A DNA stretch of 64,000 bases, taken from the NCBI GenBank assembly GCA_018873245.2, contig JAEMBT020000009.1, positions 5,511,180-5,575,179 on the forward strand, written 5' to 3'. The translations under genes and the position numbers were made by a program. Position 1 is the first letter of the stretch; every line of letters starts with the position of its first letter. This document shows, piece by piece, positions 10,125 to 22,297 of the stretch. Below the pieces are notes generated by a model. It worked only from the letters and a program-made list of their open reading frames with translations. It had not been told where the DNA came from and did no database searches. This DNA comes from Archegozetes longisetosus. Its lineage: Eukaryota; Arthropoda; Arachnida; Sarcoptiformes; Trhypochthoniidae.

Positions 10125-11979
10125 GTGAAATAAAAAGCACAATGCAATATAAAATAGTAAGAGCTATTCTAAATATCATTGTTTCTAAGTTGAAACTAAT
10201 ATCATTTTATCAGTTAAGCACATGTGATTCTTTCAAATCTGAGCCTTACTTTTTAGATTATGAGCATACCCAGGCAAATTATGCATTTGTTTGGTTTAGA
10301 ATATGCATGCAAATTCGCTCAGAAAAATACAAATTATGACATCATAAAACACGCATTTTCAAATGAATATTATTTGACTTAAAACAACTTTCCAGCAGCA
10401 ACGTTCTCCTGTCGTGTCTGACAATAGAACATTCGTTCATCTGAAGAAAATACACGTCTTCAAATAGCTGTACATATTTTCGAAGTTTAGTAGAATTAGA
10501 TTGTTTCGTTTATTCATTTTTGTTGATTTAAACGATAAGAAATGTATTCAAAGAGTTGCAAAATGTAATGTGCTTTTGGCCTTTAAATACGTCAAAGTGA
10601 CTTGACCATTGACTTATTGGCAATCAGCGCTTTATCAAGTATTATTAAGTTTGTGGAGGTAGGTTTATCTTCTGGGTTTACCTGAAAATCTAGGGAAAAT
10701 TCTAAGAAACGTTGTTACTTGGAAAACATGTACTGCTCACTGGAATATAGAAAAAACATGCAAAATAAGTCATTTTAATTAACTCAAATTAGCTTGTTAT
10801 GAGCATTGGCACTTACGAGCAAGATTGATTCACTTTATTGTAACATGCTTTTGCATAATTTGTTTTAGGTATGATTACGGGTATATGTATTGAAGACTAC
10901 TTTTGAATTGAAGGCAATTCAGATTATTAACAGTTCAGCAATTGATTCAACTTTTGATATCTTTATTAAACTTTTAGCTTGGCTTCAGTATAGTTTTGAT
11001 ATGAATAAGTGTCAGTACTAAGAATTGTATGTATAGCACATAAATCATGGATGTTACGTTATTTCTGTTTTATACTATCAAATCTTTTGACGATAAGACT
11101 TGTCAAAGACTTATCTCCATATTATTTTGTCATTAGTTGATAGTTAAATAACTAACTGAAATCAAACTTATATATATACTTTAATGTATACGTTTTGGTG
11201 CTTTAGTTTTTAACGTAAGGCTCAGATTCAAAAGAAACAAAAGAACTAATCCTAAGGGAATGCTTTATAAATTCTTAATATTTCATTTAAACTTGTCTTT
11301 AAAAGGAAAGTACTTTTAAAAATGTTTTGACACCATTTTTTTCATTTAAATTTTCAATATTATTTTCAAAGTTTTATAAATCAAAGGTTTTATACAGTTT
11401 ATTCCAAAATTTGGAAAATAGGATAATGATTGTGGCAATCAATTACTAGAGGAATCAAAACAAGTATTAGCCATATTCAAATTTGCCATTTACAAGTCTA
11501 AAAATTAAATGGTAGACCGCTACTAAGCTTCTATGATCCTTTACAACCATCACACTTTTTTAAACATATTTTTTTGAATTTTGTAATTTAAAATTTTTTT
11601 ATTTGTGAAAAATTATTTCTAATTTATACCGAAAATGTAGCAACAGTTTCTTTGATACATGAAAATACATGTAGTTTCTTAGACACTATGATTTCTATGC
11701 TGATAACATGTATTTGGGTCTTATAGTGTTAGTAGTTATTTATGTAAATAATTAGCTATTCAATTTCATTTATGTTTTTATTATTGTTTCCGTACAAATT
11801 CTTATGAAGTTTGCAATGTTTATTCAACCTTACGAATTATCAGCTCATGATAAGATCTATAGCAATGACCATGTCTTAAATAAGCTATAAGTTGACGAAT
11901 TAATTTAAGGAGAATAAACTAGGGAGTGATGTAATAAGAATCATTTTCTCAAATTTTGATGACTTTAGCATAAGAATAA
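10125..11979. other. Intergenic, nothing recognised
   Basis: No supported ORF, RNA gene or strong repeat was found. Confidence 0.5.
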
Positions 11980-11981
11980 TA

Positions 11982-12454
11982 TGGAGGACTGCACGCAAGA
12001 AACGGTTATCTCTGAATGCATTACTTTGAAGCAAAACTGTAATAAAAGCACTAATTCTAATTTAAAATTACTAAAATTCATAGAATAGATTATGAGCCAA
12101 GCGGAGATGTTATTTTCTCTGAACATTTTGATTCTGGTTCTATAAAAATAAACCTATTAAATGCTTATATAAATAATAATAATTGTTTTCAACTCATAAC
12201 TAAAGCACAAAAGTCCACTATTTCTAAAGAGAAAATAAAAGATATTAAAAGCCTTTTAAAATATCTAAAACTAAAAAATAGAGATTTTTATGTAAATTTT
12301 TTGTCAAATTTTGAAAATTAATTACAATAAAATAATAATAAAACCATTTTTAATTATATACTTTTGATATCTATTACGCTGTTTAAGCTAATTGTATAAA
12401 AATGCATTCATATCTATACATTTAGAGAAACCGTTTCCTGCAAGCAGTCGTCCA
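11982..12454. mobile_element. 473-bp TIR element with TA duplication
   Basis: The left end TGGAGGACTGCACGCAAGAA and the right end (reverse complement) TGGACGACTGCTTGCAGGAA form TIRs of about 35 bp with several mismatches. TA flanks both sides (11980-11981, 12455-12456). Inside is an 86-codon open frame (12061-12321). It is probably an internally deleted TA-targeting transposon. Confidence 0.72.
12061..12321 (+). pseudogene. Open frame inside the TIR element, unrecognised protein
   Basis: 86 codons are open from just after a TAA to a TAA at 12319-12321, without an obvious start. The translation has protein-like composition: an acidic DYEPSGDVIFSEHFDSG segment followed by a lysine-rich tail (DIKSLLKYLKLKNRDFY). 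It may be the last exon of the element's lost protein. I do not recognise the family. Confidence 0.4.
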
Positions 12455-12456
12455 TA

Positions 12457-13487
12457 TATATTTCATAATGTAATATAATAATGAATTACAATTTATTCAT
12501 ACTTTGATATTGTGAAAGAACAGGATTAAGCTTTTAAATTCTTTAATGAAAGTCTAATGAAAATAAGAAAATTAATTGTATTGCGAAAGTAATAGAATAT
12601 TTTTGAATAGTCAATTTTTATGTCAGGTAATTCAATTTTAGAGGCAAATAGTAACTATTTGTAGGATTACTTTTGATCATGGAGCGCGAATAAGGCTTAT
12701 TTCGAAATAATAGACAAATTTTGATCTAAGAAAAATTTTTTCAATGAAGTTTTTATACAAATACCAAAACAGAATTCATTCCATCTTTTATTAATAAACA
12801 GAACCACTCACGTAAGACTACTGGTTCATCATTTTCGTTATTTGGTCCTTGAATGGAAAAAACTTGGAGGCACAGTTCTTAGATGGGAAACACAAGTGTT
12901 TAACTTCCAGAAATGATTTCAAGCACAATTGTTATTCAAACACAATTCTTGTAAAGTTAGTTTTTGAGTCAATGCACATCTATAGTTTCTAAATTATGGC
13001 TTTCTTATCTCTATAACTACAAGTAAAGCAACGAGTTTTATAGAGAACACCTGATATGATGCTTCAAAAGTTGCAATTCATATATGATAGAAGGCATTAT
13101 TGATAGCGCGTGATTCACCTAAAATTTGTGTTTGTCAAGTATAAAATTCGTAATCATTACAATATTCATTGTTTTCTTCCTACTCAGAATTCGATCGGTT
13201 ATTTTTATTATCTGATTTGTATATTTTAATTCCTTTACATATTTTGTATAACTTTATTTTAATCATTAATATTTTGCTCTCTTGGTGACGAAGTTGTAGC
13301 CTTATACTCTTTCAATTTCCTTTATTCAAATTTTGCATCGCATGCCTATCAAATTTTGCGCTTCCTGATTGATTTATTACTTCTTTGCACATCAACTCGG
13401 CGTATTGGCTATCCTGCTTTTATGAATTCTTATCATCGCCTTATCTATCTCTAATAAAAAGAAGTAAAAGTAAAATTGTAAACTTTT
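12457..13487. other. Intergenic, nothing recognised
   Basis: No supported gene. The minus-strand hAT-like fragment begins just beyond it. Confidence 0.45.
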
Positions 13488-13604
13488 AGTTTTTAAAACA
13501 GAATTTTCAATAATTACTGCCGATTCTCCAACTGAAGCTTTAATATTGAGTAAAAGTATGTCTACCATGGATAGACACGGCATCAGTTCTTCACTTGGAA
13601 CCAC
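13488..13604 (-). pseudogene. Weak hAT dimerisation-domain fossil
   Basis: The minus strand reads VPSEELMPCLSMVDILLL followed by NIKASVGES. This resembles the conserved hAT pattern of S-V-P-S-E-x-x-F-S followed by x-x-R-x-x-L-G, with key positions decayed. No adjoining transposase could be traced. It may be chance resemblance. Confidence 0.35.
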
Positions 13605-13706
13605 TTTTCACTTTTACTTTTAAATTCTTTTCTCATATTCTCTAAAGTAAATACAATTAGTTCATCGAAAATGCGTTCAAATAATAATACAAAAGGAAAT
13701 ATTAAA

Positions 13707-13811
13707 ATGAAATTTAAAGTACTAACTGCATTTTTCATCACATTTCTAATATACTATTGTGATTGCAAAGAGCGTTTCCCTGCTTCTTTACAATCCTTGC
13801 GTGGAATGTGA
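13707..13811 (+). pseudogene. Signal-peptide ORF cut off by an LTR-like sequence
   Basis: ATG 13707 opens 34 codons: MKFKVLTAFFITFLIYYCDC, a convincing signal peptide, then KERFPASLQSLRG. The stop TGA (13809-13811) lies inside TGTGAAGG, where the LTR-like segment starts at 13807. It looks like the first exon of a secreted-protein gene interrupted by an insertion. Nothing matching was found on the far side. It could instead be a chance hydrophobic ORF. Confidence 0.35.
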
Positions 13812-14185
13812 AGGTAGACTCTAGTTGAACACACTTTCACACACTACTTGAGTCTCACACGCGGCAACACAAGTTAAGCACAGATTAAGAAACACAAATG
13901 TAATAGAGCAAAAAAGATACTTTATTTAAATAATAACAACATACAGATACATAGATTTTAGAACAAAAAAAATGTCTGCGAGTGCCGATTTCGGACTCGA
14001 ACATTACTTTAAATATGAGAAAATTAAGGCAATGGCTTAAAGTTAAGTCCATGCCTGATCGTCGGACTTTTATGTGAGATTGGCCAAACGGAGTTGACCG
14101 TTGGCCATCCTTTCTTAGCAACTGGTCATTTCATGTATCGTTCCAATTGACGACACATGAAATATTTTTACTAATGAGTTCCCAG
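13807..14185 (-). mobile_element. Candidate LTR (minus orientation)
   Basis: Read on the minus strand, this stretch starts TGGGAACTC directly after a purine/G-rich tract (AAAAAACGGGGGGCC, 14184-14199) like a polypurine tract. It contains AATAAAG within 14 bp of a T-rich run, and ends ...CTACCTTCACA. TG...CA ends, higher GC and the tract suggest the 3' LTR of a retrotransposon. I found no second LTR, primer site or target duplication, so the call is tentative. Confidence 0.35.
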
Positions 14186-15815
14186 GCCCCCCGTTTTTTA
14201 TGGCCCTGTTTTGAAAAACAGAGCCATAAAGACCCTTCTTCCGAATTCCACAGCTGCGTTCGATTAAGAACAGCAGCTTCATCCTCTCCTTTTCTGAGAA
14301 TTCAGACAAAGAAAGGAGAAGGAAGAGAAGAAGACAAATAAACAAAAATTGTTTGTGAAAAACAGAAACTAAAAAGTTTCTGCATTCACACCATTGCATC
14401 ATAAGTATATTGTCTAAAGATGTAGTCAATAGTTGGAAATAAACACTTTTGTCAAGTATTTTCTGAACCAACATTAGAAAGAATGAATGCCTTTACCTCT
14501 TCGCTTAGCATATTTTGTAAAATTTATTTTGCTTAATCGCTAACTTTTAAATTCTTATAGAAACCTAAATATTCATATAAATATTGAAATAACTATATTT
14601 TGAAAAGCTTTTTAGTATTATTTAAACAGGATTATAGAGATCGTCTTCCTTAGTCATTTTTTGTTCATACTTAAAACCAGAAAAGTTCAAATAACAATCT
14701 ACAAATACATTTAAACTGGAAATAGACTTAAGCGGGAAAAGTTCACTTATTTCATGAGAATTACTTAAAATAAAAATTCAGGTAGACCCTCAATAGAAAA
14801 GGATAACTATATGGGTAATAAATAGCTGTTTCAAAACAGAATTTTCTTGTTCATATCATTTTACATCATAAACATTTAAACGTTTTGCTTAAGAAGAAAT
14901 CAACACAACTCATTATCAAATTAGATTCATAATTTGCAAATAATTTAGCTGTATAGTAATATTGATAAGTTGAATATTCACTTGCCCAGCACCCAATGCA
15001 TTAGGTTTGCATTCATTTAAAATTTTGAGGTCTCCACATTTGAATATTCATATACATCAGTTACATATTCAAATATATCATGCTTTAATACGAATTTACA
15101 GCATAAATATAAGTGAAATTTAGTGTTTCAATCTATTGAGGAGTGTTGTAAAATTAAAATTTCTGTAAATTTTCATGAAAGAATTTTTAGAAAATATTTC
15201 TTCTCAGAATATAAAAATTCTGGAAGTTTTCCAACATTAGTGCAATGAAAATGTGTGCTATAGAACTATTTTAGAGGAAGGCTAACAATATCAATAATTC
15301 ACTTACATCTCAATGCATATACTTAGAATTTAGAAGGAATAGTTGCAGGAAAAATATTGACATCATTTTTGTACTTAAAAATGCTTCTAATATCAAAGCA
15401 CCTATTATTCAAATAGTCTAAGGAACTAAAATAATTTAGTTATAAAAGAGCTCCATAAAATATTTTTAAAGATTCTAGTTGAAGATTTTTAAGTTTTTCT
15501 TTTATTAATTTAAAATTTAGTTTTAACTGTTTTTTATTTGTATCCATGCTTGCATTGCTTCCTTATGTAATTTGATACTCTTGTGAATAAACACCTTCGA
15601 ATGCGATGCGTACATCAATACAACTCAAAATACTTACTAGTTATGAACTAAAAACATTGATAAAACATGTACTTAAAAAATTTGAAAATTCAAGATCTTT
15701 ATCCAGACTAATCATTTATGAAAATCATCAAAAATAAGGTATACAGAGACAAAAATAATTTTGTATACGTTATTTTAATAACAGGTACACATAATAAAAT
15801 TTGATATTTCAATAT
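14186..15815. other. Repeat debris and intergenic DNA
   Basis: 14186-14340 is more GC-rich and contains a hairpin at about 14198-14231 (TTTATGGC and GCCATAAA arms around CTGTTTT/AAAACAG). It may be interior of the LTR-like element. The ORFs across it on both strands show no protein signature. The remainder is plain AT-rich DNA. Confidence 0.4.
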
Positions 15816-15915
15816 TTGTGTCTAAACGATCGTGTCTAGAGATTTGTGTCTAATAGTTCATGTCTAGAGGTACGTGTCTATAAGTTATGTTCAGAGGTAT
15901 AGGACTAGAGGTTCA
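15816..15915. repeat. Degenerate tandem repeat (GTGTCTA motif)
   Basis: About six diverged copies of a 14- to 18-bp unit, such as TTGTGTCTAAACGATC, CGTGTCTAGAGATT, TGTGTCTAATAGTTC and ATGTCTAGAGGTAC. Copies decay to the right. The following 100 bp are locally GC-rich. Confidence 0.75.
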
Positions 15916-18057
15916 TGCTCTATGGCCACGTATTAGTACTAACTGTCATCCTCGGACAACTAGCCCATGGGGTTCTCCCCCCTCGCCATAGAAGGCAGTC
16001 AGATAAATAAAAGTCGTGGGTTTAATTCATTGGCTACTGAAGTAGAACAAACTCTTTCATGAACTTTTCAAAAGTTAATGAGATTAGAGACCAGCACTGA
16101 ATTATAACCTAAGTAATACTTCGATTTTCTGAATTATCCACTATTATAAATATACTGTATATATATTCAAAACTTATTTTCCTCAAAATTTTGGCTTTTT
16201 ATTGAACATATAGTTAGGTTTAATATTAGCATAAAAAATAAATTCGATAAACGTTAACATAATTATAATAAACATGCATTGATTAGGTCTTAAATTAAAT
16301 TGCACATCATTACTAAGCTTTGATATCTTTTATCGACTATTAATTTTACAACTCTTTTACATTGTGTATACAACCGTACTTGAGCTGTAAACCCTTTTTA
16401 CCGTGCGATGCCTATCTTAGCCTAACAAACCAATACTCAAATTCCCTACCATACAGGCTGTGCACAACGATTGAAACAAAGAGAGACTTTTTTACCTAGA
16501 AATCTAGTGAACAAGTTTGCTAAATTCATAATTAATAGTGCTGTTTCAGTAGTATCATAAAAAATCAAATATTTGCTATTAGAAGTAAATCATAGGCTTT
16601 TAATTACTGAATTGTAAATCCCCAATTATAAGAGTGCTCAGTGGCTGTTTTCTAAATACGAAATATTCAATAAGCCCATATCATGCAGTATTGATTCTAA
16701 TAATACTCATTTTTTTATCCGAACGATCATTATCGAAAATTAACTCACTTCATAAATACAGTAGTTGGCAAAGAGACAAATAGTGCTTCTATTTTACCAA
16801 TATTAGAATTTCATTATCAGAAACGTTACTTAATTAGATGTTAACCAAATGTCTGAATATGCATTTAATGATGATTATTCAATTTACTTCTAACGATAAC
16901 CTGGAATAATGAGTAAAAATGACCTTCATATATCTGAATATTTCGGTGTGAAGCACTAAAAGCTATTTCCGCAGCTTCAGGCTGAGATGGTTATCGATCG
17001 CAAATTTAAACTCATTGATATAAGAGTCAATTTTTGCTCATGCTTAAATATTTTTTATAAAACTAATAATAAATAATTAGATAATAACAATTCTTAAATA
17101 TAAGCGAAGGTCAATCGGCAAACATTTTTTCTTAAAAAGATTTTATGCATACTAGAAGTGATCGATACCTGCAAAATTTACCTACAATTTTTAGACGAAA
17201 AATAATCCACATAGTGATAGAAATACGCAAATAATTTCGTAATTTACTTTAGCAAATGTCATATCAAACATTATTTTGAGATATCACTTTAGCTAAAGTT
17301 TCCATGCTTGTTATAAAGTAATAACAGTATAGATGTAATATTGTTAGTATTCATAATAGATTTAATAACTATCATTAACAGTAACCAGAAATATGAAAAA
17401 TGGCTAATGACTTTCGTTTAAAAAACGAAAATTACATAATAGCACGATATAAGAGTAAGGTAAGGATATTTTACAAGTTATATATGAAGAAAATTTTGAT
17501 AAAGTAGGATAACCGAAATATTTGAATAGAAAAATTTTCCTTAAATTTGGAAATGTAAGAAATTGGTTATTAGAAATAATATTTTATTCGGAATTTTATT
17601 TAATTATAATTATTTTTATAAAAGTATATATATACACACACAGACGATGTCTCGTTAAACAAAATATATGTTATATTTAAGGAATTTCTCAACAAGCCTT
17701 TAATCAGTTTATATTAATTAACTGATTTTTCTTTTGCAGATTCCGAAACAATAATTGACAAATAGTTAAAATTAAGTAAAACTCAAATTGTGAGTACAAC
17801 ATTTTTAAATAAAATTTTGTAACTAAATACATTTAGAAATGATAAGATAGTAATATATATTCAAGATACGTTATTTCAAGATTTATCAAATTTGATATAA
17901 ATTAGTTAAACTAAACTATAAATCTTAAGCTTTAAGTAAGTTTTATAAGTTAAGCTTTTAAAAATACTACAATCATTTTATGAAGAATTAAGTAAAGCAC
18001 GAAATATTTAATTGCTTTGCTGTATATTGAATATATTTTGTACTTTAAGTGAATTTT
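15916..18057. other. Intergenic, nothing recognised
   Basis: The GC-rich patch at about 15925-16020 may belong to an unidentified repeat. A short TA/CA run lies at 17625-17645. No supported gene. Confidence 0.45.
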
Positions 18058-18352
18058 AAACACTTCATTTAACACGAACTGGTAAATTTTCTATGCTTAA
18101 ACAATATTTTAGACTGAATAAAAGTTTTTGCTTGAAATTCATTTCCAGTTACAGATAAATTTACACAGGTAAAACAATAACAGTGAAACAGTCATTGAGA
18201 AAAATTGAAAAAACGAACTAGCTAAAAATTAGTAAAGCTAAATTTTGCATGACTTTTCTTTAGCCTAGATATCACCAGAATGCTGATGTCTTAGATTATA
18301 TATATACTTAAAAACTGTTATGCATAAATAAACTATATTATCTTAAACCCTT
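18058..18352 (-). repeat. ~300-bp dispersed repeat, copy B (uninterrupted)
   Basis: This is the reverse complement of 5205-5230 joined to 5863-6132. It reads straight through the point where copy A carries the foldback insertion, with one TA there. Homology stops at about the same outer points in both copies, which defines a repeat unit of about 295 bp. No coding potential is seen. Confidence 0.88.
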
Positions 18353-19654
18353 ATTTCTCAACTACTATTTGTTTATTTGTGCTTATTGCCTTATCATTAT
18401 TGAGGTGGCAGCTAAGTTTTCACATTTATACCTAATAGAATGATAAGCAAATTATACAAGCAGAATTTTAGTTTCTCAAAAATACATTCATTACAATAAA
18501 CTAGTGTTCAAAGGTGAATTAAAAATCAAAATGTGTTAAATGAAAATGATTAAATGAAAAAATATACACCTAGAGATAGAAATGCATGAATTTCGTAATT
18601 ATCTCTGATAAGTGTAATGTCAATCGATTTTTCGAATATCATTTATGTTTGTAAACTTAATGTCAATGAAGATTTTAATTTGTTTTAAATCGTTTAAATA
18701 AATATCATTAAGGATAGGCGGCAATAACCAAAACGGCTAGTTGTTTTAGTGTAAAGAAAAAATAATAGGATATAGTATAACGTAATAATAAAATCCAAAA
18801 AAACTTAAGAATATAGAAAGAAGTTTTAATACACGATAATAGCTTAAGAATTTTAGGTATTAATAAGAATTGTAAACACCTGAAGAAAATAGTTGTGGTA
18901 AACTCTTAAAAGGTTAAATTCAAAATTTTTACTCACTTGTACTCAATTTGTCCATTCTCTCAAACCGAATTGACTCGCTCATAGCAATAAAATTAAATTA
19001 ATACGAGAAAGGAGAGTTCCTCTGCCCCATAGACCTCGGCTTCCTACCTCAGATTTTATTAATACTTGGTGTACTGATATAAAGCTAAAATTAATATTCG
19101 TTTATTTTTATGACCTTAAGCTCTAAGTTATTTAATGTGTAAGAAATTTTCAAAGCTTGAATATTCAAAATTCAATTACAAGAAAACCGATGAAGATTTT
19201 CGAAAAGATTTTCATTAAAGTTATCAATACAATATCTAATTTTTGCTACAAAAATATATAATTTCTTAACTAAAGAATAAAATATTTCGGAATAGACAGT
19301 AATTTTCCTGAATTTGTCTTAAACATGATTATAAAATTTATGTAAAGTTTTCGTGCCTAGTATTTTAAAAATAATAACTTTATTGGAATTTCACTGTTTG
19401 CCTACTAAAATGAAAACTAAAGATACATTCGATTAAAATTTGTATATAAGTAGTAAGAAATGGAATAAAACATTTGATTGACCAGAAAATGTCAGACTTC
19501 TGGTGACTTTAAAAGATTTTAATCCCCTACTATTTTAATCCCTATAAGGTCAATATTTGAAACCTTTTCACTTGTCAACTCTGAATATAAAATAAATACA
19601 AAACATGTGAAAACTTATCGCTAAATCAAACTGCAATCGACATAAAATTGTTAT
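18353..19654. other. Intergenic, nothing recognised
   Basis: AT-rich and without a supported ORF, ending at the TTAA that borders the piggyBac element. Confidence 0.5.
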
Positions 19655-19658
19655 TTAA

Positions 19659-20660
19659 CCCTCGCACGGCTAAAGGTTTTTTTGTAACGCGAACGGCTAA
19701 CGGGGGTCATATTGACCCTGTAATGTTTTCTTAACTAAAATACTATTTAATGACAAACTAATGATACAAATTGTTAATAATAATGTAGAAGCAACAAAAA
19801 AATTAGATTCCCTCATTTTCTAAACATGGATTACACAAAATTTGAGAATGATCACTGCAAACGAATAATTTACATCTAAAGCAACTTTTAGACACTTTAC
19901 GGTCCTTAGACTTTTCACAAAATTGACAGCGTTTTCTCTTCGAAGAAGTTTGTGGGTGTTCCAGTTCTTAAGATGCAGTTGCACGACATGGGTAACCGAC
20001 TAATGCCATGGCCTGACGAATGTGAGAGTGTATACCAGTTGGATTCAATGCTCTGTAGGATATATAATCTGAAATCAACTGCATACCTAACTCTTGAATA
20101 AAAAGTCTTCGTTTGTAAGTTTTATCCTCATTCCAATTAGAATTTTTAGCCATCCAAATAATTATAGAGTTGATACCAATCATGTCTAGCATTCCATAAA
20201 ATACACATAAAGGCCATCTACGAGTTCCACGTTTGACGGTATATTTATGACATAATTAATCGACTGTATCCACTCCATCTTTGGTTTTATTATATGTAAT
20301 AATTATATCAGGTTTCCCTGTTTCGTTGTCAATTTTACTGTCATGGTGCAAGGAAGACAATAATACAACTGTCCTGTTTTTCTTAGGTACGAACGATACA
20401 ATTGTTAACAAATCGTTAAATCCAAATATTGATGTGCCTTCTTCTCGTTTTCTGCTTGCTAAGAACTCTTTGGGTATTTTTTGCTTATTTTTGCGCAGAG
20501 TACCAACGAGTGTTATCTTATTTGAAAGCAGTTTTGTGGCCAAATTAGTGGAAGTAAAAAAATTGTCTACAGTTACATTTCGCCCTGTTTTATAAAGTGG
20601 TTCAATCAGTGCGAAAATCATGTCTCTTTCCAAAAATATGTTTGAAGTATTATCCGCACG
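19659..20660 (-). mobile_element. piggyBac element, 5'-truncated
   Basis: Its 3' end is intact. The piggyBac target TTAA (19655-19658) is followed by CCCTCGCACGGCTAA, a C-C-C terminal motif. Within 60 bp come a repeated ACGGCTAA and the palindromic GGGTCATATTGACCC, typical of subterminal piggyBac sequence. The transposase runs towards the right on the minus strand and is lost at about 20660, where ionotropic-receptor coding sequence on the other strand begins. No 5' TIR or second TTAA was found at that junction. Confidence 0.9.
19803..20660 (-). pseudogene. piggyBac transposase, N-terminus lost, two stops
   Basis: piggyBac transposases excise precisely at TTAA. One continuous frame covers the C-terminal half. 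It includes VTVDNFFTSTNLATKLL (second catalytic Asp), VGTLRKNKQKIP, then DGVDTVD (third catalytic Asp), RRWPLCVFYGMLD, and a C-terminal cysteine-rich zinc domain with C-x2-C, C-x2-C, C...H and C-x2-C clusters, ending at TAA 19803-19805. Two in-frame TAA codons break it: 20256-20258, where the family usually has Gln after GVDTxD, and 19968-19970, just before the cysteine-rich domain. The N-terminal half with the first catalytic Asp is absent. It is dead, but the domain order is clear. Confidence 0.93.
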
Positions 20661-22297
20661 TGATCAACTCGGTTCGAGAGAAAGAGGTCTGCATTTGGTA
20701 TTAGTTCCTTATAGTCCGACACCTTCTAGAGAAGAAATGAGAATCAATAGTGGCTTCACCCTATCTCGTGCTGTGGGATCATTGGAAAAAGGGTCGATAT
20801 TAAGCTTAACTGAAAAAATTTGTCTTTGAATAATCTATTTTGAAAAAGAATCAATTCTTGATACTTTAAAAGAAATCAAAATCTTTCACAAAACATTTTC
20901 TTTAGTTGAATGGACTCTATTCAGTCTCTACTCTTCATTCGATATGAGTATTTATACATCGATCATAATATCCATTATATTGATTGCATCGTTATTGAGC
21001 GCGTAAAGTGGTTCGATCAAAATATTTCTTGGATATGTCTGGGATTTAGGATCAGTTTTACTCTCAGTTATAATTGGCCGAAAAATAAATAACAGCTTCT
21101 CAAGACTTCTTACTGCATTCTGGCTTTCAGCTTCGGTCATATTATTGTCTGCCTTTTCGGGCAAATTATTTGATCTATTGGTGCGTAAAGATCCGATCGA
21201 TAGAATAGATTCATGGAATGACTTATACACCAAATCCCATTGGAAACATTCGAAAATAATGACTCCCACGTATTTCGAAATGTATGACTTCATGGAAACT
21301 GATTCATCTGATATGGCTTTGGATTTCAGAAAAAGAGCGGCTTATTACGATCCGTTTGTCATTCTAGATGAAAAAAAATTATCGAAGGATTCGAGTACGC
21401 CATAACATTCAATAATGTAATTTGCACAGACAAATTGATCATTCATTGTTACAAAGCCGGGATTGGAATTACTTCATATACTCTTTCTGAAGGAATCGAT
21501 TATCACATTTCAGAACAAGGTTTTGGAACTAAGCCTTACTTTTTGCCAACAAATCCTTAGAGAAAACACTAAATCTGAAGTTAAACTATGTGTCAGTTTC
21601 TCTTATTTGATTTCTTTAAGAATTGTGTAAACATGATAACAATTTTCACATTTTAATCATAGAATCGCTCAGCTATCTGAAAGTGGGATATATGAACACG
21701 AAGTCGAGAAATCCCTTAGACCTAAAGGCTACGGAACTGATATTAACACTAAAATCGATGTGACTGCCTATGAATTCGGATCATTGACTTTGAAGCAATT
21801 GAATGGGGCTTTTATTGTCTTTTTCATTGTGCTATGTAAAGGAGAGGATAACCCCCGGAGACCGTCAACCAACAAACAAACAAACAAACAAACCTGTGAC
21901 TAGTCTCGAGGGACCTGAGATTAGAATTTTCTCGACCTTATATTTAAGGTCGAGTAAAAGGTTCATGGGGAGAGTTCTTTTTATCTAAGAGTTTGGCGTT
22001 TAAAGCGAGAAAGAAGCCTCTCGTAGACAAGAGCGAGTGACGTGGTAAAGACCACTGATAGAGCCCCCAAAAACAGGTAAGTGGAGCAAGCCTCCCTTTT
22101 TTTATTATACAGCGCGCCAACCCTTACAGCTATCTGTTGCATTTATGGTACTACTGATGGAATTATTACCCAATATTTGTTTGGATACTATTCAGAATGT
22201 GCTTACAGATGTTTTTCGTAAATTCTCGTATTGTATCATTTTCCCTGGAAATCTATTATCTCATATTCGCCAGAATAGAGAAGATCCCTGTATATAA
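20659..22297 (+). pseudogene. Ionotropic receptor (IR/iGluR family) pseudogene
   Basis: IRs are ligand-gated channels related to glutamate receptors and serve chemosensing in protostomes. In order I see: part of the S1 ligand lobe (LHLVLVPYSPTPSREEM), a pre-membrane segment and TM1 (EWTLFSLYSS...SIYTSIIISIILIASLL), the pore/TM2 region with W-D-L-G-S-V-L-L and SRLLTAFWLSASVILLSAF, the S2 lobe ending IAQLSESGIYEHEVEKSL, and the last membrane segment (LNGAFIVFFIV then SVAFMVLLMELL) with a short tail to TAA 22295. Lesions: TGA 20827-20829, TAA 21004-21006, a frameshift in the A8 run 21371-21378, a one-base loss near 21556, and a 294-bp LTR insertion in the last membrane helix. An 83-nt intron at 21580-21662 fits. 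The 5' part is missing where piggyBac begins. Confidence 0.88.
21835..22128. mobile_element. Solo LTR inserted in the IR pseudogene
   Basis: This 294-bp segment begins TGTAAAGG and ends CCCTTACA, with GCTA on each side (21831-21834, 22129-22132). Removing it and one GCTA rejoins the receptor's last membrane helix in frame. On the minus strand it reads TGTAAGGGTTGGCGCGCTG and then TATAATAAAAAA, which looks like LTR promoter or poly(A) signals. It also contains an (AACA)n run at about 21870-21890. There is no internal retroelement sequence, so this is a solo LTR left by recombination. Confidence 0.88.

Noticed and set aside
14115-14474. 119-codon minus ORF and its + strand counterpart
   Set aside because: It overlaps LTR-like repeat sequence with a hairpin; no domain, signal or splice context supports a gene.
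20281-20595. 104-codon + strand ORF
   Set aside because: Antisense to the piggyBac transposase, whose catalytic motifs are on the minus strand.
20952-21293. 113-codon minus ORF
   Set aside because: Antisense shadow of the ionotropic receptor pore region.
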